Part shown: positions 12,691 to 24,334 of the stretch, piece by piece | Numbering within the stretch: the stretch's first letter is position 1 | Layout of the letters: each line of letters begins with the position of its first letter | Assembly: GCA_029582165.1 (NCBI GenBank) | Contig: CM055870.1 | Span: 44,844,513-44,908,512 of the forward strand | Direction: 5' to 3' | Length of the DNA: 64,000 bases | From: Portulaca oleracea | Taxonomy: Eukaryota > Streptophyta > Magnoliopsida > Caryophyllales > Portulacaceae | Notes under the pieces: generated by a model | Databases searched by the model: none | The model's input: the letters and a program-made list of their open reading frames with translations, nothing else | What the model was told of the DNA's origin: nothing | Made by a program: the position numbers and the translations under genes

Positions 12691-12977
12691 TGATATCGGG
12701 GGCTTGTAGTAACTATATGGTTTGAATGTTTTGTACCATGTTAATGTGGGGACTAGGTTCATTTGTTATGATACTAATTTTATGATATGTATGTATTACA
12801 AATTGAAACTATTTTACATAATATAACATTACCTTAATTATTGTTTCTCATGTATCACATTAGGCCATTATTGTGATGGGGCTATATGAATTTCCTAGTA
12901 ATGTTCAACTAAATTTAGGGTTTAGCACCTTTCCAGTATTAAACGTGTTTCATATATTAAATTATTTTTAATGAATT

Positions 12978-14182
12978 TGACATAGACAAACGTGTTTATG
13001 TGAAACCGTTAAACTCTCAGTCGGTGGTATTGAGCCTTATTTCATGCCACTTCCACTAGCACAACACATAAAAAAACAAAAAACAAAAAAAAACGGCGGG
13101 AACATACGGAACTCTATCAGTGGTAAGTGGGAGTTTGGCACCATACTATAACCGCAAAATGTCATACAGTTCATATAAAACAAACACCTCTCTTATATTT
13201 ATTGAAAACCTTCAACACTCCGTTTTCCATCACCAACCTAACTCAAACGCATTCTAATCATTATGGCTACATTAAATTGCATAACTGGAGTAGTCCGGGA
13301 AAGCTCTAATACCAAATGGAGCAGTTCCTGATGCGCGGTGGATTGATGAGTAATAGCTTGAGTTGATTAGGTTGAGGAGATGAGAGAAAACCTCTTAAAC
13401 ACCAAAAAACCATAGAGTTGAAGGAGAGATAAAACTCAATCATCCATGCTTGATATCATGATAATGATCTTGAACTTGAATAATAACAATGATGAATAAC
13501 TAAAATCAACCATTCAATCACAAAAGCTTGCACACCGAAAAGGATTGGATATGACCTTGAGGCAAGGAGAGTCCACAACCTTAGGCTTAACACCCCACCA
13601 TGATTACCGAGGACGTCGCGGGCGCGATAGGCACACTTGAACTGGGCACTGGCAGTGGTTCCCTTCCTTCCATTTCCTCGCAGTCTCTGGTACGGACGCT
13701 GGCAGCGACCATAGCAACGGTGATCTGCGAAGGCCAGCGAAGACTCTACCCAAAACTTGTAGCAGGCGCTACGCCGTTTTCCAAGATTGTAGCAGGCGTT
13801 ACCGGTGAGGTAGCGGGCGCTACGGCCTCCTGCCCACTGACTCCTTGTTCCGCTCTTCTCCACCTTGTGCTTTATCAAATCGGGACCACACCCGAACCCC
13901 AATATCAAGTAGCTCCTCATCTCGGGACGGCCTGGTACGGTCCCTAGGCCTCCGGGGCCGATGGAACAAATCTCGAGCCTCTCCAATCTCCAACAACGGA
14001 CGGCTCGCCATAACCACGCCAACTTGATACTCACCACCCCGCCCTTTGAGAAGGTGTAATGGTTCTTGAAAATAAACGGGTGAGTAGGTTTAGCATGGAA
14101 ATATCGGGTCGGGATTTCATCCATCCTGTCAATAGCCACAAGCCCGGCTAAGGAAGCTCGGACCCGAATCCGATATGGTTCA
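12978..14182 (-). repeat. Element B 3' LTR (left copy)
   Basis: It aligns along its length with the fragmented right LTR. It starts TGACATAG on the plus strand and ends at TGGTTCA, next to a purine-rich tract on the minus strand (AGAGGAGAAGTA), a good polypurine-tract candidate. It lacks about 330 bp present in the right copy (junction near 13608). It contains a palindrome array at 13615-13823. The 282-codon minus-strand ORF at 13456-14304 runs through the LTR and is not a gene. Confidence 0.78.
13615..13823. promoter_or_regulatory. Short palindrome array in the B LTR
   Basis: Four 14-bp units of 5-bp arms around a 4-bp centre: GTCGC-GGGC-GCGAT (13615-13628), GTAGC-AGGC-GCTAC (13759-13772), GTAGC-AGGC-GTTAC (13789-13802) and GTAGC-GGGC-GCTAC (13810-13823). 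Two are perfect and two have one arm mismatch. Any function as hairpin or protein site is inferred. Confidence 0.7.
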
Positions 14183-14321
14183 TACTTCTCCTCTTGAAAA
14201 AGAGTTGCCCTCAACTCTTTGGAGTTAAAACCGAGGCGCTCTCCATAACTTGGCTCTATAGAACTTCGAGTGTCCTGAACGCCACGAGCCATCATGCTAG
14301 ACATCCAACAAGCTTCAAACC
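14183..14321 (-). pseudogene. Element B 3' tail of the polyprotein region
   Basis: On the minus strand, 14304-14183 reads an open stretch including FNSKELRATLFQEE just upstream of the LTR. I read it as the end of the pol polyprotein or its 3' untranslated border; the exact domain is not recognised. C1 inserted at 14322. Confidence 0.35.
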
Positions 14322-15322
14322 TGAAAGAACCCTAGAGGGGGGTGAATAGTGTTATAGAAATTTCTGCACAATTTCTCACTAGTAAAGGATGTTAGGGTCT
14401 TAATCTTTTCAGATTAAGATTCAAGCTTAGATAAACCATAATAAACTGAAATAAAGGATAACAAAAGATTACTGAATAACCTCCTTATTTCTTTTGGAAT
14501 AGAATGTAGATTGAATGTGAGCGTCTCTAAGGTGAATGTCCTTAGGAATATAGACGAGCAGAATATCGAATAGATTTCTGGAAAATACGCACCAACACAG
14601 TTTTGGTGCAAACAACAATCGATCCTAAGTCCTTCTAAGAATCGATGGCAACAACACTAATCAAAGCCTAAGTCTGTTAAGGAATTGATTTCACTCAAAC
14701 AAAATCCTCACAAAAACCATTTCTTTCTACTCGAAGAAAGAACACAAAAACAGAGCACTCTCTGTTTTTCACACACCCGATTTCATCCGTGAAATCGTTG
14801 AGTTTCTTCACTCTTTGAGTCTTCTATTTATTGCAAGTATGTGTTGGCTTGGTAGATGTTGAGATTGATTCTTTCCTTCTTCATTTTGCTCTTCTTTCCA
14901 AAGCTTGCATTGATTGGCTTTCCTTTCTCTTTGCGATTTCTTCCATGATATGCAATCCTTTCTTCCTTCCATTTTCTTCACTGATTACAATCTACAAAAC
15001 AAAGAATATAATAAGTTAGTCTGATTAGAAAAATAGATAGGGAAAATCAGATATTAAATATTCTGGAAGACTTCCCTGTTTCTTGGATTCTCGGATTGTC
15101 TTTCTCACCTAGGGTGAACATCCTTATGAAGCCTTGAGTGAACGTCCTTATGATTTCCTAGGTGAATGTGCTTATGCCTTCTTTGAGATTTCTTTCCTTG
15201 CGCATCATATCTTTTCTGGCTATTCGAATTTTGGCTTTCATTCAAAACTGATCCAGTCGCCAAGGTCCTTGTCAACGTCCTTGAGCCAAGGTCCTTGTCA
15301 ACGTCCTTGAGGGGTTCTAACA
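14322..15322 (-). repeat. C1 3' LTR
   Basis: About 1001 bp, TG...CA on the plus strand, closely similar to the 17421-18383 copy. Near its right edge it contains tandem short units of the form AAGGTCCTTGTCAACGTCC, one more than the other copy has. Confidence 0.88.
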
Positions 15323-15674
15323 ATCACCCCTTTTTGATGAAAGGCAAAATTTATTTACAACACTTCTCCCCCTTTTTGACTTTTATCAAAAAGTCTAGAG
15401 AGCTCCCCCTTAATATTGTAACCATATCCAATAATCTGCAAGACTCAATGAACTTGTTAGTCCTAAGAGAGCGTGCTCCCCCTCAATATGTGATATAAAA
15501 CTAACACTGCTATTTGAGTAGATCCATTTGTCAAGGTCTTTGATCCTAGGTCTAACAAGGTCCTTGAGGGGTTCTTATTGCTGATGCAAGTAACTTCCTT
15601 GAGTGCTCCAAGCTCCCTTAAGCATCCACTCTCTTGGATGTTAAATATTCCTGCAAAACTTTAGACACCCTTCC

Positions 15675-17400
15675 TCAAACCATAATTGACATTAAATTTA
15701 GGTTCTTAACTACTAGTAACAACCATGTTAGGAAGTCTTGTTCCTTTTGAAACCCAAACTTGTACAATTTTAGAACGATAATGGTTGAAGTAGTGAAATT
15801 TACCATATTTGCTTTTGCGACGAGATGAATAACCTTGATATCTTGTCCCAAGATAGTAGTGTCGTTCTTGGTGCCATGAGTGAAATCTGTGGCCTTGATA
15901 CTGCTCATTAAGGTCCTTGTGTTGTCCTTGGTGTCTGGTTCTGATAGCTTGTCCTTGCGAGACAGAATGTCCTTGACGAAAATTTCGCTCCTTATCAGGG
16001 GATGAACTTTCATGCCATTTTCCAAGGTTTTCTTGTTGCTTGGTTGCCCAGCCAGAGACTGGTGACAATCATCAAGGTTGGCCTTGAGGTATAGTATTTC
16101 AGCTTTGAGAATGTCGACCCTGGAGGTAAGCCCTTCACATAATTTCTCCAATTTCTTATTGGACTCTTTCAGGCCTTTGTTGGTTTCTTTTAGTGACCTA
16201 ATCTCGTTTCAATGCTTGGTCTCCCGTCCAGCAAACTTTAAAAGGCATTTTTCCAAGTACTTTTTAGGATAAGTGAGGAGATCATCAAATGTTACCTCCC
16301 TTGATTCATTCTCGTGACTGTCCTGGTAGTCATCATTGGCTGCACCAACTTCCTCTGTGTCGCTGGTGTCTTTTCTCATGATGCAATGACTAGTAGTCTC
16401 CTCATCATCACTCCAAGTGGCCATCAGGGCCATGTGATTTCTCTTTTCTTTGTTCTTTCTGTGGTAGGGACAGTCTTTGATCAAGTGATCTGGGTCACCA
16501 CAAAAAAAAAAAAAACAAGAGAGTGAGTTATTTCTATTATTTGATGAGTCATTACCTCTTTGGTTGATGCGTTTGGATGAAGGTCCTCCGGAGGTATGAC
16601 CTTTCTTGCACGATTTCTTGTGTTCTTTGGCCATCAAGGCCAAGATCCGATCCTTATCATTGTTGTTAGGACCATAGATGTCTTTACAGGATACGTCTTC
16701 CTTCTCTTCCTGGAGATGCATTTCGTGAGCAAAAAGCTTTCCAATGAGGTTATCTAAATGGAGAGTTTGCACATCGTGAACTTCCTCTATTACCGTGACC
16801 TTTGATTCCCATTTCTTTCTTGAAAGACATATGAGGAGCGTGTGAACTTTTTCTTCATTGGAGTAGGTTTTCCCCAAGGACTTGAGATTATTGACTATGA
16901 TAGTGAATCGTTTGTACATGTCCTTGATGGATTCTCCATTCTTCATTTTGAAGGATTCATAGTGCTTGACATAATTGTCAAGCCTTATTTTTGAACTTGG
17001 CTCGTTCCTTCATATGTGGTCACTAAGGTATTCCACACCTGTTTAGCTGTATCACAACTAGAGACAAATTCAAACTCATTAGAATCAAGTCCACAGTAAA
17101 GGATATGTAAAGCTTTAATATTTTTATTCGCCTTTTCAGCTTCACTGACAGTATATTTGGATCTATCTTTGGGTTTCATGATTTCTCTTTCTGTGATCAT
17201 GGGGACAAAGTCTCAATTCTCAATTCTATCCCAAAGGTCATAGTCTTGATCCATGATGAATGTCTTCATACGCTTCTTCCAGTGTGCAAAGTTTGACCCT
17301 CTGAATAATAGAGGACAGTTAAAGCAACGTCCTTGCCTATATCACCTTCTTCGATACCAGCAATGATCCTTTCCAAAGAGCGGTTAGTCTCTTCTTGAGT
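15675..17400 (-). pseudogene. C1 gag remnant with CCHC knuckle
   Basis: Fragments in order on the minus strand: gag N-terminus with WDRIEN-like sequence (about 17200-17290), a Retrotran_gag core (16985-17200: YTVSEAEKANKN, CDTAKQVWNTLVTTYEG), then 16209-16946 with SIKDMYKRFTIIVNNLKSLG. A zinc knuckle CFFFCGDPDHLIKDC (one ligand is Phe/Cys shifted by a nearby A run) and an acidic tail follow. The reading frame ends near 15690 with VWVSKGT...NMVVTSS and a stop. Protease, integrase and RT are absent. Frameshifts make it non-coding now. Confidence 0.8.
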
Positions 17401-17420
17401 GGACCTGCTCTGATACCAAT
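17401..17420 (-). other. C1 primer-binding site (tRNA-Met)
   Basis: The minus strand reads ATTGGTATCAGAGCAGGTCC directly after the LTR end (TTTCA). TGGTATCAGAGC is the standard initiator tRNA-Met complement in plant LTR elements. Confidence 0.88.
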
Positions 17421-18383
17421 TGAAACAACCCTAGAGGGGGGTGAATAGATATTTCTGCACAATTTCTCACTGTTAAAGGACGTTAGGGTCTTAATCTTTT
17501 CAGATTAAGATTCAAGTTTAGATAAACCACAGTAAACTGAAATGAAGGATAACAATAGATAACTGAATTATCTACTTTATTTCTTTTGGAACAAAATGTA
17601 GACTGAATGTGAGCGTCTCTAAGGTGAACGTCCTTAGGGCTACAGACGAGCAGAATATTGAACAGATTTGTGGAAACTACGCACCAACACAGTTTTGGTG
17701 CAAACAACAATCGATCCTAAGTCCTTCTAGGAATCGATTGCAACAACAATAATCAAAACCTAAGTCCGTTAAGGAATTGATTTCACTGAAATAAAATCCT
17801 AACAAAAACCACTTCTTTCTACTCGAAGAAAGAACACAAAAACAGAGCACTCTCTGTTTTTCACACATCCGATTTCTTCTGTGGAATCGTTGAGTTTCTT
17901 CACTCTTTGAGTCTTCTATTTATTGCGAGTATGCGTTGGCTTGGTAGACGTTGAGATTGATTCTTTCCTTCTTCATTTTGTTTTTCTTTCCAAAGCTTGC
18001 ATTGATTGACTTTCCTTTCTCTTTGCGATTTCTTCCGCGATATGCAATCCTTTCTTCCTTCCATTTTCTTCACTGATTACAATCTACGAAACAGAGAATA
18101 TAACCAGTTAGATGATTAGAAAAATAGATAGGAAAAATCAAATATTAAATATTCTGGAAGACTTCCCTGTTTCTTGGATTCTCTAATTGTCTTTCTCACC
18201 TAGCGTGAACGTCCTTACGAAGCCTTGAGTGAACGTCCTTATGATCCAGAAGGTGAATGTCCTTCTGCCTTCTTTGAGATTTCTTTGCGCATCATATCTT
18301 TTCTGGCTATTCGAATTTTGCCTTTCATTTAAAACTGATCCAGTCGCTAAGGTCCTTGTCAACGTCCTTGAGGGGTTCTAATA
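17421..18383 (-). repeat. C1 5' LTR
   Basis: About 963 bp, starting TGAAACAACC on the plus strand and ending TTCTAATA, beside the primer-binding site. The terminal dinucleotide has mutated from CA to TA. Confidence 0.87.
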
Positions 18384-18778
18384 GAACCCCACAATGTATC
18401 CATCGTCCAAATTTAAGAAAGTGGTTGGAGGCTTGTTTAGTGGAGGTAAGGGGTTAAGAGACGGAATAGGAAATTTTTGTGGTGCTTGGGAACTCTCAAC
18501 CTCACTTGGTTTGCTACAAGGTAATGACAAAGCGAAAGGTAGCTCGTTCTCACCAAGAGCAGACGCATCTCGTGTTTCGCTCAAAAGGAGAAGGTTCCCC
18601 AACTCACTTACCATCCTGGTTTTTGGAGATTCGGTTTCTTGTGGAGAAATGGAGAGTGGTTTAATCTTTTTGCCCCTATAAAAGAAAGTATAAATGCTTT
18701 TGGTTTGCTTATTGTAATGCCATGGACACCCCAATAAAATGTGACAAGCACTCATAGGAACAACATCACAAACAAAGG
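18384..18778 (-). pseudogene. Element B polyprotein fragment downstream of protease
   Basis: The minus strand from 18778 reads LCDVVPMSACHILLG, then CPWHYNKQTKSIYTFFYRGKK, close to the conserved segment between protease and reverse transcriptase in many plant Ty3/gypsy polyproteins (usual form VVPMDA.H.LLGRPWQYDR). It continues open to 18378. It joins the protease fragment at 26976 if element A is removed, and it is cut at 18384 by C1. Confidence 0.75.
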
Positions 18779-19259
18779 TGTTCGGTTGTAATTTTTTGTG
18801 GTTTTATAAGTTAAGGTTGTCGGTCCACAGGGATGGGCGTGAGGCTTGATTAAGGTAATCGGTTTGTGGAAGGGGTTTTTTTTTCTCAATTGCGGAATGC
18901 GGTAAATTATGTAAATGAAAGCAATAAAACTAACCTAGACATTGAATTATGGAAAGCAATAAAAGCATGAAATAAAACATGAAATTAGGAAAGCAATTAA
19001 AAGCTTGAATGAAGAACTAGCATGAACAATGAAATTAGGCAAGAATTTATACCTTTGATGAACAAACTTCAATAAACCTTCAATCTACATTCGAATTTTC
19101 CCCGAATAAACAAGAAATCGTGAATTGGATTGCTAAGAATCCCCAAATCCCCACTTGAGAGTGGAATTTGTGACCATTAGCCCTCCTCCTCATTAAAAAT
19201 GGAGTTGATTGTGGCTAACACTAGAAAGCTTGGAAAACAAGTCAACAATGGCATTTGAA

Positions 19260-19261
<2 letters not shown>

Positions 19262-19293
<32 letters not shown>
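19262..19293. repeat. (GA)n microsatellite in the A LTR
   Basis: About 16 GA units. The other LTR of the element has the same tract at 26057-26092, and the related plus-strand LTR at 57604-62021 carries the complement at 61527-61572. Confidence 0.92.
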
Positions 19294-19297
<4 letters not shown>

Positions 19298-19577
19298 TTG
19301 TAAAACACTTCAATGAAGACTAGAGAAAGCTTGAAAGAGATTGAGAATTGAAATTGCAAGAAAACTTTGAAGAACAATTGAAAACTTGAAGAACAATTAA
19401 AGAGAGATTAAAGCAAATAAAGGAAAGCCATAAATCTAATTCTACTCCTAAACTACCTAGGCTAATTTTTTTCCACTTAGATTTATACAAGTGGGTATTT
19501 AGAAAAGAAGGAGAAATACGACCCAAAACCCTAGAAATAAATCGCTGCACGCGCGTCAGATTTTCCGCAGATAGAGT

Positions 19578-19708
19578 GGCTCGGGCGAGCCATAGTGTTG
19601 CTCGCGCGAGCAGCACTTCTGGCCGCAGCATTCACCGTCCCTCAGCATTATGTCACAGGCGAGACAGTGGCCTTGCTCGGGCGAGCCATGTTGCTGCTCG
19701 GGCGAGCA
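19578..19708. promoter_or_regulatory. Short palindrome array in the A 3' LTR
   Basis: Four 14-bp units: GGCTC-GGGC-GAGCC (19578-19591), TGCTC-GCGC-GAGCA (19599-19612), TGCTC-GGGC-GAGCC (19674-19687) and TGCTC-GGGC-GAGCA (19695-19708). Three are perfect and several extend to 6-bp arms. The conserved centre is mostly GGGC. Confidence 0.75.
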
Positions 19709-20198
19709 GCGCTTCTGGGCAATTTTTCCCTGCCGAATTTAAACGCGCATAACTTCTTCATCCGAACTCCGTTTTAGACCCGTAAGATATCGATGGAAAG
19801 CGCTCAGTGTGTACTTTAAGCTCCCAAAATTTGAGACTAATCGGAGTTGTAAAGAAGGAGTTATGACCCACAGAGTGAAGGCACACGTATTTCAAACCTT
19901 TGAGTTTGTACTGTTCCCCTGTTTTGCGCCAATCTTGACATGGAATTTCCGGCTTCGGTTTCGCCTCAGCTCTCGGCTCGGGTTGACTTGGTTTGACTCG
20001 GCTCTCGGCTCGGGTTGACTTGGTTTGACTCGGGAAATAGCTCGGGATTCCCTAAAAACCTTCAATTAAGCCCAAACTTCTAAATCCTTATTTTCCTACA
20101 AAACACCAAATCTTTGTATCTAATATATAAATAGGGGTTAAAACAGGCAAATATACCCTATAAAAGAGAAGAAATTCGGCTCGAAACGAGACCGAACA

Positions 20199-22307
20199 CC
20201 ACTCCAACACGAGGGTTTGCTCGCCCCGAGCAAACTAAAATCAAAGAAAAGGACTAAAAAGGAAAACTAAAAAGCCTAACTCACTTTCGCAGGAATCGCG
20301 GATGCATTTAGCGTATGCATCAAGCCCTTTAAACCCTCCGGTAGCCCGGGTGGACGAGGTAGGTCTCGTGAGGGTTTATAGCAACTATACCCACAAAAGC
20401 CACGAGAAAAGAAAAAGGGGAAAGAAAAAAAAAGTGAAAACCGAAAAACGAAACAAAACAAAAGCAAAGAAAATATTCCCGTCCCCAATCATGCACCTAG
20501 TTCCCTAACCCGCCTCAAAAATCAGCTGGAAGAAGCAAGTATAAACAAATTAAGACACGAAGGTGGGAAAACTGCCAATCTTTGAGATTTTGAACCAGAA
20601 CACTTCCTGATGAGCAAAACACCTCGTGCATATGTGCAAGTGGGCTCTAGTCGGTCCTTCCTATCCTAAACTAGACAATCAGAGTTGTTCTCATGCTCAA
20701 GCTTGGGATTATCTATCCTACTTCACTCTTGGTTTTTCTTTCAACCTCTCTTTTCTTTCTTTTTCTTACTACACTCTTTCCTTTCTTTTTCTTTCCTTTT
20801 CTTCTCTTTTTTGTACTTTTCTTTTTCTTACCATTCTTTTGCTCAACTCTTTTTCTTCCTTTTCTTGCTTCGCTCTTTTCTTTCAAAACCTACGCTCTTT
20901 TCTTTCCGCTCAATTCGTTTTGTGTCTTTTAGAGCGTTTGTGTCGGGTTTTGCGGGATTTAAACACCAGCCTTCGTAAAGGGTTACCCTCCCTGCTAGGT
21001 TTCTCCATACGTGAGTCATGACACTTAAGGGGCATAGGGTGCCGATCCACCCAAACCAAGCCATGACGGTAGGCCCGACAGTAATTATTTAATGCATTAA
21101 TTAAGAGCTTAAGCAATTGAACAACTAAAATCGTCTAACTTAGGTAAGAAGACACAGTCAAAGCGTGTAAGATTTGAGGATTCCGCTTTCCCATTCCATG
21201 TAGAGGTCTAATAGAGATAAGTCATGGCAAAAATCCTTCCTAAGGCCCATCATTATTCATACCGGCCGCTTCTAACTGCTTGAATCAACTTATTAGACAA
21301 CTATCTACACAACTGTGAACGGAAACATCTTCAAAAAGAAAAGCAACTTTTGGGTTTTTCACAACATTTCTCCCCTTTTTTTCTTTTCACACAAAATTTT
21401 CAATTTTTAGACACAAACTACGAAAAACAAAAACAAAAACAAAGACTCAAAAACTAGGTGATCTACCCATGACACATGGAAAATAACACCCCTACTCAAA
21501 CACAAAACATCACAATGTCTCCATCATGAGAAGGGTGTCTCAAGCAAGGTAGAAAACCAAGAAAAACATATATATAAAACACTTATCACGTAAAAGCGGT
21601 GGCGACCCGAGCCCACACGGCTCCAACAACATAATATTCCCAACAATCACATTCAAGGGGTTCGCCACCCAAAAAAGAAAATCAAGCATGCATCATGGAT
21701 CATCGATATATACACATAAAGAGAGGGTGGAAAGAGGTTACCTCATAATCTTCAGTAAAAACACTCAATCCACGATCCAAAGAACATCACACATAGGTCA
21801 GAAATAAACAAGAAAAACATACTATGTATGATGGTTCACATGCAAGATCAAAAAGAAAAACAAACTATATAAGACACTAAGGACTAATGAACTAAGAAAC
21901 TAAACTAAAATATTTACAAAACAACTTTTTTTTTTAAAATTTTCTTAGACTCGAAAATTAGAATGCAAACTACCCTCCCACTCCAACACAAAGAGGTTGT
22001 CGAGTCCTCAAAATGGAAAAATAGAAGTAGGTAAGCAAGCACCCCAAAATAAAAGAAAAAGACACACACAAAAAGAAAATAAAAGAAGAAAAGAAAACCG
22101 ACTCATTAAATATACACAAAAGGTGAGGAAGGATATTACCTAGAAGGTGTTTTATCAAGAAATCATTCCTTCTCACCTCACGATATCGGGCACCAAGTCA
22201 GAACCATTCAACGCCCGGAGTAACAAATCATGCATCCTCTCATGCATCTCAGAATGATGTCGGTAAGAGCACACTCACAATGACACATAAACAAACATTA
22301 GTGCCCT
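20199..22307. other. Element A 3' internal region without coding support
   Basis: Between the 3' LTR and the gag-like ORF. It holds a long pyrimidine-rich tract (about 20735-20935, CTTTTCTTT type) and A-rich low-complexity sequence. The hydrophobic ORFs at 20626-21021 are products of that tract. No pol domains are seen. Confidence 0.6.
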
Positions 22308-22823
22308 TTACAATTTATCAAATGCCCTAGAAAAATCATAGAAATGATGAAATGCATGAATATACAAGACTTTCCTAGGCATAGTTAAAGAAGACATGAC
22401 AAATGGATCCTCCCATTGACTCGTAAATGGAGATTGGGTATACAAATCAACGGAAAGAGGCAATACAACACATTTCTGAACATGCTCATGCGAAGACTTG
22501 GATGCAAACAATGGTTCAAACTCAATTTCCATGCAATTTTCATCAATCACAAATTCCAAATCACCATTCTCATCCAAATAATCATCATAACGTCAATAAG
22601 TGATAAGGAAAACAGAGGGTTAGACCACATCATAACACTCCCAACATCACAAACAAGCACATCTTCATCTTCGTCAATATCAGACTCACTAGAAGAACTA
22701 TCAACATCAAAAGACAAAGGTGCATCATTCAAAACAACATCAAAAGTGAGTGGAAGGCTCCGGGTCATAACTCACAGTGAATGACTCATAAAGCGTGCCA
22801 TCATCAAAAGCATCATCGTCAAC
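22308..22823 (-). pseudogene. Element A gag-like ORF, C-terminal part
   Basis: This is the continuation of the ORF at 24335-25405 after the solo LTR (TSD TCAAC) is skipped. It encodes an acidic stretch with SSSSESDIDEDED near 22680-22710 and then breaks into other frames by about 22550. I recognise no known fold. Confidence 0.55.
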
Positions 22824-24334
22824 TGTGGGTCCCGGGAAAATTCCCGTGGTATCCCTCGCGGTAAACAGCGAGTCAAAAGGGGTGTCTTTTCTTTGAGAAT
22901 ATTTGCTTGAATTTCCGTTTAAATAAATTAAAACTAAAACTCAAGTAAACTCCCTTTTTTTTAGATTTTATTAAAGTTTGAGAATTTTATTTATTCAGGA
23001 AGTGAACAGAAAATAAAAAAAAAGGAAAAAAGAAACGAAAAAAAACAAACAGAAAACCCCGGGACTGGGCTCGGGGCGGTTTCTAGCAATACTGCAGTAT
23101 TGCGCGCCTGACCGAGACAGAAGAAAAATAAAATCTTTTTTTTTAAAAGAAAAAGAAAATAAAAAAAACTACAAACAGGAGGATTCGAACCCGAGACCGA
23201 GACTGCTGTCTACTACGATATCTGCAGGTATCGTGGTCGATAATCCGGGAGAGAGTCCCGATCTGGAAGTCAGGTCCGGGCCATGGGTCGGGCCAGAATA
23301 TCGCCAGGTATTCTGTCCGTCCCGACCTCGGAGCCTACTTCCGAACTTAGGGATCCGGACCTAAAAAAACTTTACTTTCGCAATCCGCTTTTTTTTTTTA
23401 AATCCGAAAAGAAAATGAAACCCGAAAAATAAATAAAAGAAAGAAAAGAAAAACGAGTCGCCAATTAATTTTTGAACGAGAATTAATAAACTCAAAAAAA
23501 AGTGACTCCACAAACCACGAACCACGAGATTTGGATCCGGGGGTAAGGTTACGAATTCGGGAATAAAATTCCCGAATCCACCCAGTCAACAAACGGACTT
23601 TACTAAACCGGTTAAAATAGAAAGAGGAGAAGGGAAAAGAAGAGAGTAGAATGAAGTATTAATTATCGTGATTAATGTTATTTAGTTACATACAAATGCG
23701 AGAAATAAATACGATAAATAAAAGAATTAAATACAAGCGTACCTTTATTCACGAACCATCCATATAATTTTGGTCGAGTTTAGGGTTAACTCAAGTTACA
23801 AGATAATATGAACCAAGAAAGGATAGAGAAAGAGAAAACAAATAAAAATGCCAATTAAGTGTATGCAAAAATGAGAGAAATAATGGGGGAGAAGAGAAGA
23901 TGAAATCACCAAGTGTCAATACGCCAGGGTGATTTCGGTGTCCTTTAAGTTAGGGATGAGAGGGGTTTTTATAGGAGAAAATAGGGTTGGAAATTTAGGT
24001 CAAAAAAAGAGGGGGAGAATGCCCTAATACCGCCAAGTATTGGGCTTTTCTGGGAAGTCCGGCTGCTGTGGCACGCAACCCTAGGCAGGCGGAGGCGCCT
24101 CGGGTCGGGCTGAACCCGCCCCAGATACCTGGCGGTATGGGGGTCGGATCCGCCTGACCGGGTATGTTTCTGCGCCTTGGGCCGCGTGCGGAGATGGTTT
24201 TGGGCTGATTTTTTTTTGGGTTTTTATTATTTTTTCTTTTGCATTTCACTTTCTTTAGCATTTTCTCCAAAATAACATAAAAATAAAAATAAAGATAATT
24301 ACAATAATTACGAGACACTTTTTGGGTGTCTACA
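22824..24334 (-). mobile_element. Solo LTR (1511 bp) inside element A
   Basis: The plus strand starts TGTGGGTCCCGG and ends GGGTGTCTACA. The TSD TCAAC is exact at 22819-22823 and 24335-24339. A TATAAAAACCCC motif on the minus strand (about 23968) suggests minus orientation. Related but diverged LTR sequence (shared GAGTCGCCAATT and GGGGGTAAG blocks) occurs at 56222-57194. It carries several perfect or near-perfect palindromes (23086-24138). Confidence 0.9.
23086..24138. promoter_or_regulatory. Palindrome set in the 22.8-24.3 kb solo LTR
   Basis: Five dispersed units: GCAATAC-TGCA-GTATTGC (23086-23103, perfect), ACGATATC-TGCA-GGTATCGT (23215-23234, one mismatch), CAGAATA...TATTCTG around GCCA (23294-23315, one mismatch), AATAC...GTATT around GCCA within GCCC/GGGC outer arms (24021-24045, one extra T), and ATACC-TGGC-GGTAT (24125-24138, perfect). 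Confidence 0.7.

Larger units (their letters stand above)
14322..18383 (-). mobile_element. C1: gag-only Ty1/copia-like retrotransposon
   Basis: Two LTRs (14322-15322 and 17421-18383) face the same way. In element orientation the LTR begins TGTTAGAACCCC (the right copy has TA for TG) and ends GGTTCTTTCA or GGTTGTTTCA. A tRNA-Met primer-binding site adjoins the right LTR and a polypurine tract (AAAAAGGGG) adjoins the left, which fixes minus orientation. The flanking 5-mers AAACC (14317-14321) and GAACC (18384-18388) differ by one base, consistent with an aged TSD. The internal 2.1 kb encodes only a broken gag. It inserted into element B. Confidence 0.88.
18779..20198 (-). repeat. Element A 3' LTR
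   Basis: About 1420 bp. The plus strand begins TGTTCGGTTGTA and ends GACCGAACA, so the ends form an inverted repeat (TGTTCGG/CCGAACA). It contains a (GA)n microsatellite (19262-19293) and a palindrome array (19578-19708). Confidence 0.92.

Noticed and set aside
13456..14304. 282-codon minus-strand ORF
   Set aside because: It runs from a polyprotein border straight through an LTR. The other LTR copy is broken by insertions and does not preserve the protein.
20626..21021. Hydrophobic Phe/Leu/Ser-rich ORFs suggesting a membrane protein
   Set aside because: A pyrimidine tract (CTTTT-type) within element A gives Phe/Leu/Ser codons in all three frames. No hydrophilic loops or family motifs.
22824..24334. 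Considered as a TRIM or intact short element rather than a solo LTR
   Set aside because: There is only one terminal repeat copy, with no internal domain, primer-binding site or polypurine tract between two LTRs.
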